Positions 5,677-10,473 of a stretch of DNA of 10,473 nucleotides are shown in pieces; positions within the stretch are counted from its first letter, which is position 1; each line of letters starts with the position of its first letter. The position numbers and the translations under genes are program-made. The DNA comes from Candidatus Collierbacteria bacterium GW2011_GWB1_44_6 (GTDB lineage: Bacteria; Patescibacteriota; Microgenomatia; UBA1400; MFAQ01), in contig LCJG01000031.1 in the NCBI GenBank assembly GCA_000998025.1, forward strand, positions 1 through 10,473, in the 5' to 3' direction. Under the pieces are notes generated by a model that saw only the letters and a list, made by a program, of their open reading frames with translations, made no database searches and was not told the origin of the DNA.

Positions 5677-6147
5677 TCAGTTAAGCACCACAATCGCCCC
5701 ATTTAATATCGTCGCAAAGCTCACCCAGAGGATATACGGAACCAGAAGATAGAAAGCCGGTTTTGAAAGATGGTAAAACTTTTTCATAGTCATCAGAATC
5801 AAGACCCACATTGCAATAATAGTAACCAAACCAAGCTCGGGAGCTCGAAGTCCAAAAAAGATCGGTGACCAAATAAAATTCAACCCAAGTTGCGCCAAAA
5901 AGAACATCCCCGCCGTTCTAACCTTTTTCTTTTTCCAATCTTGAATCCAGATAAGATAGAAAGCGATTCCCATAAGGAAATACAGTAGCGTCCACGCCGG
6001 ACCAAAAAGCCAGTTAGGTGGAGCGAAGGATGGCTTGGTTAGCGTGGCGTACCAAGTCGGTATCGCAGAAATCGTAAACGGAGTTCCTAATACCCCGACC
6101 AATTCACAACCGACAACGGAAATCAGGAGTTTGGGTAAGTGTTTCAT
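5677..6147 (-). CDS. tspO: TspO/MBR tryptophan-rich membrane protein
   Basis: TspO proteins are five-helix membrane proteins that bind porphyrins and sterols and, in some bacteria, promote porphyrin breakdown. The 156-aa length is typical. Five hydrophobic spans fit at about 6-28, 46-68, 78-99, 104-121 and 130-153. Family signatures are WYATLTKPSFAPP (32-44), FGPAWTLLYFLMG (48-60), LNFIWSPIFFG (89-99) and a C-terminal 'PYILWVSFATILN' (137-149). The conserved Trp, Pro and Asn positions are present. It is preceded by a promoter whose -35 lies inside the end of the RhuM gene, and followed at 11 bp by the C39-like gene. No haem or tetrapyrrole gene is in the window, so the ligand is open. Confidence 0.93.
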   Translation of the reverse strand: MKHLPKLLISVVGCELVGVLGTPFTISAIPTWYATLTKPSFAPPNWLFGPAWTLLYFLMGIAFYLIWIQDWKKKKVRTAGMFFLAQLGLNFIWSPIFFGLRAPELGLVTIIAMWVLILMTMKKFYHLSKPAFYLLVPYILWVSFATILNGAIVVLN

Positions 6148-6155
6148 CTATCTTC

Positions 6156-6184
6156 AGTATATCCCGCAGTTATGTTTCTTCCAA
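6156..6184 (-). promoter_or_regulatory. Promoter of tspO, predicted leaderless
   Basis: TTGGAA (6184-6179), a 17-bp spacer and TATACT (6161-6156) lie with the -10 ending 8 nt before the tspO ATG at 6147. The predicted transcription start is therefore at or next to the start codon. No Shine-Dalgarno is present (GAAGATAG precedes ATG). The -35 overlaps the last codons of the upstream RhuM gene. Confidence 0.6.
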
Positions 6185-7189
6185 ATTTTCTTTTTTGATA
6201 AGTTTCTTGATCACTTTCTCAAAATCCGACTCTATTGGTTGAGTTTTGTTGTATTCTTGGTATTCTTTCAGAGCTCTACGATCCGCTTCTTTTTTTGAAA
6301 CGCTTCCCTTTCCCTCCAAGACCTTATATTCATTGAAGTTTAGAAATTTATCAACACTATTTGCAAATTCATCCATGGTAAACAATTGTCTGTTTTCAAT
6401 TAGATTTTCCACATAATCAAAAAAACCGGAGATCGTTCGTTCTAGCTTCTTTATCTCAATTCCGGACAAGTAGTTCTTGGCAATTTTTACGTCCGAAGAG
6501 AGGATTCTATCACTCGGCGCAAATTTCCAGGTAGTGAGACCCATATTCGGGCTTATGTGGTTTGCGTTGTCATAAATGATCTCGGCGGCGGTTTGACCGG
6601 TTATTGCGAAGTGAAATTTATTTTGTACGGTTGCAAAAAAATCTTTGGTAGTTTGAGACTGCGGATCATAGTCGATGCTACATTCCGCAAAGATATCTGT
6701 AATTTGAAGATAAATCCTGCGCTCACTCGATCGAATAGATCTAACTCTTTCCAAAAGCTCATGAAAGTAGTCTTTACCAAATGCTTGCTCCCCTTGTTTC
6801 AGACGATCATCGTCTAAGACGAACCCTTTGATAATATACTCCCGTAGTATATGAGTTGCCCAAATTCTGAACTGAGTTGCTCTTCGGCTGTTCACCCGGT
6901 ATCCGACAGCAATGATTGCATCCAAATTATAAAAGTTAGTGAGGTATTCTTTGCCGTCGGACGCAGCTATCCGGATTTTCCGGATAACTGAAGCCTCAAG
7001 AAGTTCAGATGACTGAAAAATGTTTTGGAGATGTTCGTTCACGGTACGAACATCTACGCTAAACAACTCAGCCATCATTCTTTGAGTAAGCCACATCGTT
7101 TCTTCCTGAATGTAGACATCCAACTTGACGTCGCCATCGTGAGAAGTGTATAGAATAAATTTGGACAATTCGGGTAACTTTGTCGACAT
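6170..7189 (-). CDS. rhuM: RhuM-family protein with predicted DNA-binding N-terminus
   Basis: The 339-aa protein matches the virulence RhuM family, named after a Salmonella pathogenicity-island gene; its molecular role is not established. Residues 32-58 (MWLTQRMMAELFSVDVRTVNEHL...) read as a helix-turn-helix ('LTQ..MAELF.V...TVNEHL'). Residues 87-130 contain the strongly conserved block 'YNLDAIIAVGYRVNSRRATQFRIWA' and 'GFVLDDDRL'. The C-terminal half is helical; a second conserved part covers ~155-240 ('RIYLQITDIFAECSIDY', 'FHFAITGQTAAEII', 'AKNYL'). Family members often sit in genomic islands near restriction-modification or toxin genes, but here the neighbours are tspO and a broken helicase-nuclease. 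The gene has its own -10 box, 6 nt before the ATG, and no Shine-Dalgarno. The length is normal, so it appears intact. Confidence 0.9.
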   Translation of the reverse strand: MSTKLPELSKFILYTSHDGDVKLDVYIQEETMWLTQRMMAELFSVDVRTVNEHLQNIFQSSELLEASVIRKIRIAASDGKEYLTNFYNLDAIIAVGYRVNSRRATQFRIWATHILREYIIKGFVLDDDRLKQGEQAFGKDYFHELLERVRSIRSSERRIYLQITDIFAECSIDYDPQSQTTKDFFATVQNKFHFAITGQTAAEIIYDNANHISPNMGLTTWKFAPSDRILSSDVKIAKNYLSGIEIKKLERTISGFFDYVENLIENRQLFTMDEFANSVDKFLNFNEYKVLEGKGSVSKKEADRRALKEYQEYNKTQPIESDFEKVIKKLIKKENLEET

Positions 7190-7195
7190 AAATTA

Positions 7196-7223
7196 ATTAT
7201 ATCCATAAATTACCCGAAAACAA
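7196..7223 (-). promoter_or_regulatory. Promoter of rhuM, predicted leaderless
   Basis: A perfect TATAAT (7201-7196) ends 6 nt before the ATG at 7189. TTGTTT (7223-7218) stands 16 bp further upstream as a partial -35. No Shine-Dalgarno is present in the 46-bp gap after the helicase-nuclease gene, so rhuM is probably transcribed separately, from a start at its ATG. Confidence 0.55.
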
Positions 7224-7235
7224 GTATTGAGCAGA

Positions 7236-8858
7236 CTATTCTTCTGAATCACCCATCGCTTTAGGAATTCCATTCGGCCAGCAGTGATTTTGGAAGTCAC
7301 AATTTGCACAAGTGGTGTAGTCCGTTGTCCTGTCAAACTTAAGTTCACGTATTTCCGACATGGACTTCTTTATGATTTCTTTCAGATCGTTCACTTCATC
7401 CTCTGTAATGTTGAAGTGTTCTCTCTTAAAGTTCCCGGACTTATCCGGCTCGATAAAGTCCAGTACACACTGCACGGCTTTGTACTTAAACGACTCATCC
7501 AGATCTGCAAGGAGTGTATAGAAAACCAGTTGTCTCTTGTAATCCCCATCCGAGTTCTTGGTTAGTCCCTCTATTTCATTTCGGCTTTTCGGTGAACCAG
7601 TCTTGTAATCAGTAAATCTGACATGTTTCTCCTCTTTGTTTGTCTCATCAACCCTATCGGCCTTTCCGGATAGGGGAATATCACCAAGGATCACCTGGGA
7701 CGACAAAGAATCTCCAAACTTCTTCTCGGTAAAAAGACACTCCTCAAATTCTTTTTCATAATTATCGTAATATTCCCCTAAAATCTTTTTTCCGTGCTTT
7801 AGTCTGGTCAGATATTCCGACTCCGTCAAGGTCTCTCTTTTTAACGCCGCCTCAAAGTCTATAAGAAAGTCATCTCTGGACTCCAGTTTCTCCCCATTGT
7901 TGAGTCCAAGATAAAGTCTCTCGAGAGCAAAGTGCACTGCGGTCCCAAAACACATCGGCGGAGCTTTGGCTCTCGGGATTTTGTACAAGTTATCCAGTTT
8001 AAATTTGTACGCACATTTTAAAAATGTGTTTAGTGCAGTCGGACTCAGCTTAAAGTTTTTTATTATCTCCGTCAAATATTCTTTTTCCCCGTCCGAAATT
8101 TCTGGAGTTGAGGGTATCTCCATGAGTGAAGCCAATATTTTTTCTGCCTTTTTCTCCAAGCCGGAAGTCTTAATTTTCTTGATCGTTTCTTTCGGAATAT
8201 CATGCAGAAAGAGTGACGGATACATCATCTTCACCGACGAGGGGTACTTGGTCGACCCCACTATATATAGCTGTTGCTTTGCCCGAGTCATGGCTACATA
8301 GAAAAGTCTCCGTTCATCGGCGTTCTTGTCTTCCTTGCTCAGATCTTGCTCGTTTATTATCCCCGGAGGCAGTTTTATCATCTGTCTTCTGGTCTGATTC
8401 CCCCAGTGGCTATCGGCAAATCGGTAGATGTAAACCAGTTTCCACTCCAGCCCCTTGGCTTTATGTGTTGTTGTCAGAGTCACGGCATTTTTATCTGAAA
8501 CCAGTGTTTGTTCTTCTAGCTTCAACCCATTCTCCTCCATGATCCCCAGATTAAATACATATCCAAACAGGTCAAGTCCTGAGGTTGTTGAGGCTTGAGC
8601 CTTCGCATCTTCGTAAAGAGTTCCAAATCGGTTCAATTCAATAATTGGTTGAGGTAAAGCCAGGATATAGTTTAGTAGTCCGGACTCTTGGAAAATAATC
8701 TGAAACATCTCCGGCAAAGTATGAGAAGCAGACTTACTATTCCAAGCCACCAGTAGATTAAACTTCTCGATCAAATCTCTATCCAGTTCCGGGTGAGCGT
8801 CCATGAGTGTATCTACCAAAGATTCTCGACTTTCGTGAGCATATCGCGCCGCTTTCAA
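7236..8858 (-). CDS. UvrD-like helicase-nuclease, C-terminal part (frame-shifted half)
   Basis: The 540-residue frame continues the helicase begun at 10189. Residues 131-140 (THKAKGLEWK) are helicase motif V and 183-194 (RRLFYVAMTRAK) motif VI. The rest, ~270-530, is a Cas4/AddB-type PD-(D/E)XK nuclease: C282, H309 (GTAVHFALERLY), D401 (SGKADRVD), D417 and K419 (FTDYKTG), Q443 (RQLVFY), and a closing cysteine cluster C517, C520, C526. With C282 these can bind a 4Fe-4S cluster. All nuclease residues look intact. The only possible start near the 5' end is TTG 8858-8856, which overlaps the preceding stop (TTGA). It has no Shine-Dalgarno, and the open frame actually extends upstream to 8945. It is thus best read as half of a broken gene rather than an independent protein. 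Confidence 0.9.
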   Translation of the reverse strand: MKAARYAHESRESLVDTLMDAHPELDRDLIEKFNLLVAWNSKSASHTLPEMFQIIFQESGLLNYILALPQPIIELNRFGTLYEDAKAQASTTSGLDLFGYVFNLGIMEENGLKLEEQTLVSDKNAVTLTTTHKAKGLEWKLVYIYRFADSHWGNQTRRQMIKLPPGIINEQDLSKEDKNADERRLFYVAMTRAKQQLYIVGSTKYPSSVKMMYPSLFLHDIPKETIKKIKTSGLEKKAEKILASLMEIPSTPEISDGEKEYLTEIIKNFKLSPTALNTFLKCAYKFKLDNLYKIPRAKAPPMCFGTAVHFALERLYLGLNNGEKLESRDDFLIDFEAALKRETLTESEYLTRLKHGKKILGEYYDNYEKEFEECLFTEKKFGDSLSSQVILGDIPLSGKADRVDETNKEEKHVRFTDYKTGSPKSRNEIEGLTKNSDGDYKRQLVFYTLLADLDESFKYKAVQCVLDFIEPDKSGNFKREHFNITEDEVNDLKEIIKKSMSEIRELKFDRTTDYTTCANCDFQNHCWPNGIPKAMGDSEE

Positions 8859-8945
8859 AATAGGTAACGGCTTAAGTCCACTTGGAGTCCAACCACTACT
8901 TTCAGGATTCTCAGAAATTGCGATACTAGAGGAGTCTTCAAAACA
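8855..8945 (-). other. Interval containing the frame change that splits the helicase-nuclease
   Basis: The downstream frame becomes open after a stop at 8948-8946, and the upstream frame closes at TGA 8857-8855. The net -1 shift therefore has to lie in between. Within it, AGTCCA occurs twice (8875-8880 and 8886-8891), an 11-bp period. Removing 11 bp joins the frames as ...KVVVGLKPLPILKAARY..., giving a 980-aa product. One missing base anywhere in the interval would also restore the frame (984 aa). Confidence 0.8.
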
Positions 8946-10189
8946 TCAGTTCCTCCCTCGAGTCTGTAGGGAATGTTTTTTTGTTTGAAGATATTCACCA
9001 GGTTTTCGACATCTTTATTCTCTCTGACGATGACCGCTATCTCCTCCGGCGGTATTCCTGCTTTTATTTTTTGTCCCACGGATCGACAGACGAATTCGTC
9101 TTCTAATACCGCCGAGTTAAACTTTGCCGTCTTTACCGACACATCTTTATACTTTACGTTCGGGTTTAGTTGTTCCTCACCAATGACCATCGCTGAAGCT
9201 TTGAGCAGTGTCGTGGTCGAACGGTAGTTGTCAGTAAGCTTAACCTGAGTATGTCCCGGAAATCGTTTGTTAAATTCCAACAAATTTTCTTTACTTGCCC
9301 CCTGGAAACGAAAAATTGATTGATTCGGATCTCCTACACAGAAGATATTTGCTTGTTCACCCCAGAAAGAAGCCAAGGCAAAGACCAATCTGTTTTGTGC
9401 CGAGTTGGTATCCTGATATTCATCCACCAAAATATATTGAAAATTCTCCTGATATTTCAGTAGGAAGTCCGAGTCGTTTTCAAAAGCTTCCACCACCCAG
9501 TTGATCATGTCGTCAAAATCCAACCTCCCCATGATCTGCAATTTATCCTGATATTTTTCGTAGATAAAAAGTAAATCAATATTTTTCTTGACCAAGGTCT
9601 CACGATCACCTCTGGCAGTTTTGCTTAGGTCGTCCTTCTCCATCTCGAACTCATCTTTCAGAATAGAAACCAGTTCGCCATATTTCTTCAGAGTTATTCC
9701 TTCTCTTTTCAGTGTTGAGATATTCCCGATAATATCTCTGATGTACATCAAAGGAGCGTTCACCGGCTTAAGGGACAGGAAGGTGTTTTTCTCCAGTATC
9801 TCGGAAATCACATTGACCCGCTCCAACTCGGTTATGTTCTGCATTCCTGAAGGTCGAGAAAATCTATCCGGATTGTCTCCAATAATTTCATTACATAGCG
9901 CGTGATATGTTCCGATCTTTACGTAATATCCGTCCTGTCCGATCAGATTTATCAAACGTTCTTTCATTTCTCTCGCTGCCGCTTCCGTAAAGGTCAGCGC
10001 CAGTATTGAGGATGGTTCGGTATCTGTTTGTTTGAGTATGTGGGCAATTCTCACCGTCAGTACCTGTGTCTTGCCTGTTCCCGGGCCAGCCAAAACCATC
10101 ACCGGCCCGTCGATACTATCGACCGCTTGTTTCTGTGTCGGATTTAATCGTTTGTAGGCTAGTTCAAATGCTACCGTTGTTTCTGCCAT
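8855..10189 (-). CDS. UvrD-like helicase-nuclease, N-terminal part (ATPase half)
   Basis: The 444-residue frame holds the first half of a superfamily 1A 3'-5' helicase of the UvrD/PcrA/AddA type. It contains the Q-motif (NPTQKQA, 16-22), Walker A AGPGTGKT (34-41), motif Ia TFTEAAAREM (66-75), DFDDM (224-228), Walker B VDEYQD (255-260), motif III GDPNQSIFRFQGA (286-298) and motif IV LTDNYRS (318-324). Motifs V and VI and the nuclease are in the next frame. The last ~14 residues (VVVGLQVDLSRYLF) probably are out-of-frame translation. The ATG at 10189 has no Shine-Dalgarno but a TACAAT box 8 nt upstream. Together the halves would make a ~980-aa DNA-end-processing or repair enzyme. Whether the break is real or an assembly error cannot be decided here. 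Confidence 0.93.
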   Translation of the reverse strand: MAETTVAFELAYKRLNPTQKQAVDSIDGPVMVLAGPGTGKTQVLTVRIAHILKQTDTEPSSILALTFTEAAAREMKERLINLIGQDGYYVKIGTYHALCNEIIGDNPDRFSRPSGMQNITELERVNVISEILEKNTFLSLKPVNAPLMYIRDIIGNISTLKREGITLKKYGELVSILKDEFEMEKDDLSKTARGDRETLVKKNIDLLFIYEKYQDKLQIMGRLDFDDMINWVVEAFENDSDFLLKYQENFQYILVDEYQDTNSAQNRLVFALASFWGEQANIFCVGDPNQSIFRFQGASKENLLEFNKRFPGHTQVKLTDNYRSTTTLLKASAMVIGEEQLNPNVKYKDVSVKTAKFNSAVLEDEFVCRSVGQKIKAGIPPEEIAVIVRENKDVENLVNIFKQKNIPYRLEGGTDVLKTPLVSQFLRILKVVVGLQVDLSRYLF

Positions 10190-10226
10190 GGTGACTAATT
10201 GTATATCGTTAGTTTAGAATCTATCT
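10190..10226. promoter_or_regulatory. Compact divergent promoters of the helicase and DHH genes
   Basis: The 37-bp gap carries TACAAT on the minus strand (10203-10198), 8 nt before the helicase ATG, and TAGAAT on the plus strand (10215-10220), 6 nt before the DHH ATG. For the plus promoter, GTGACT (10191-10196) is a partial -35 with an 18-bp spacer. For the minus promoter, TAGATA (10227-10222) is a partial -35 at 18 bp, overlapping the other gene's start codon. Both transcripts are predicted to be leaderless, and the two promoters overlap, so simultaneous occupation is unlikely. Confidence 0.5.
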
Positions 10227-10473
10227 ATGACTTCCGAAATAAAAGACCTCTCAGATCAAATACTAAACGAGATTAAACAGGCAAAAAATATTCTTCTGCA
10301 TTGTCATGTCTATCCCGATGCCGATAGTATATGTTCAGTTCTGGCTATGGCCGGCATTCTTAAGCAAATGGGTAAGACAGTCACTCCCATCATGGGAGAT
10401 TCGCAATATCCGGATTATTTGACAAGTCTGCCTCACAAAGACTGGCTAGTGGAAAAAAACTACACTGAAATAA
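10227..10473 (+). CDS. DHH-family phosphoesterase, N-terminal fragment (runs off window)
   Basis: From ATG 10227 the frame stays open to the window end (82 complete codons). The first beta strand and motif, NILLHCHVYPDADSICSVLA (residues 21-40), match motif I of DHH phosphoesterases ('H..PDaDsi.S'), where His and two Asp bind Mn2+. 'KQMGKTVTPIMGD' follows as the next strand-helix. DHH enzymes include NrnA-type oligoribonucleases/pAp phosphatases, c-di-AMP phosphodiesterases and RecJ. The early position of motif I (~24 residues in) and the small N-terminal extension favour an NrnA-like protein over RecJ, but the DHH and DHHA1 motifs are beyond the edge. No Shine-Dalgarno is seen; a -10 box ends 6 nt upstream of the ATG. 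Confidence 0.85.
   Translation, partial: MTSEIKDLSDQILNEIKQAKNILLHCHVYPDADSICSVLAMAGILKQMGKTVTPIMGDSQYPDYLTSLPHKDWLVEKNYTEI

Noticed and set aside
5147..6147. Bacteriocin processing locus (C39 peptidase plus membrane protein)
   Set aside because: The membrane partner is a clear TspO, and there is no ABC transporter or double-glycine leader peptide ORF nearby.
8815..8857. UGA recoding (as in Gracilibacteria/Absconditabacteria) reading through the helicase stop
   Set aside because: Reading TGA 8857-8855 as sense gives only 13 more codons before TAG in the same frame, and TGA serves as a plausible normal stop for tspO and the zinc-ribbon gene.
8855..8863. Programmed -1 frameshift at CTATTTTGA joining the helicase halves
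   Set aside because: The bases do not form an X XXY YYZ slippery heptamer in the zero frame, there is no obvious downstream stem-loop or upstream Shine-Dalgarno stimulator, and the residues before the stop look out of frame already.

Overview
The window reads as a compact bacterial chromosome segment, most likely from the Candidate Phyla Radiation (Patescibacteria, Microgenomates-like). This assignment is inference. It rests on short intergenic gaps, small versions of familiar proteins, a UvrD-like helicase fused to a Cas4/AddB-type nuclease, a lone orotate-PRTase-like enzyme without pyrimidine-pathway neighbours, and CATTCCGGG-type palindromic repeats. No tRNA, rRNA, CRISPR array, transposase or phage structural gene is visible.

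Layout, left to right. Positions 1-53 hold the first 17 codons of a minus-strand gene (possibly TrpR-like). Positions 134-562 (-) encode a small four-helix membrane protein bracketed by two REP-like palindromes, one of which supplies its last ~20 codons. Positions 667-1647 (+) encode an RmuC-family nuclease, convergent with a double zinc-ribbon protein (1678-2421, -) across one strong hairpin. A divergent region (2422-2560) then leads to an exported purple-acid-phosphatase-like metallophosphoesterase (2561-3448, +). This gene converges with an unrecognised 295-aa protein (3512-4399, -), and a separate terminator lies on each strand between them. Upstream lies a minus-strand run: RhuM-family protein (6170-7189), TspO/MBR membrane protein (5677-6147), C39-like cysteine peptidase (5147-5665) and orotate-PRTase-like enzyme (4525-5091). 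The right third (7236-10189, -) is a UvrD-type helicase plus PD-(D/E)XK nuclease broken into two frames. A divergent DHH phosphoesterase starts at 10227 (+) and runs off the window.

DNA metabolism is over-represented (RmuC, helicase-nuclease, RhuM with a predicted DNA-binding N-terminus, DHH phosphoesterase), but the genes do not form one operon or a recognisable defence system. TspO, the C39-like protein and the PRTase may be co-transcribed (gaps of 11 and 55 bp).

Two observations stand out. Several genes (rmuC, rhuM, tspO, the helicase and the DHH gene) carry a TATAAT-like -10 box ending only 6-8 nt before the start codon and no Shine-Dalgarno sequence, which predicts leaderless mRNAs. Others (zinc-ribbon, metallophosphoesterase, 295-aa gene) have a strong Shine-Dalgarno. 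Second, the helicase-nuclease is split by a net -1 frame change in a narrow interval (8855-8945) that also contains a 6-bp direct repeat with an 11-bp period. I did not find a convincing new multi-gene system.
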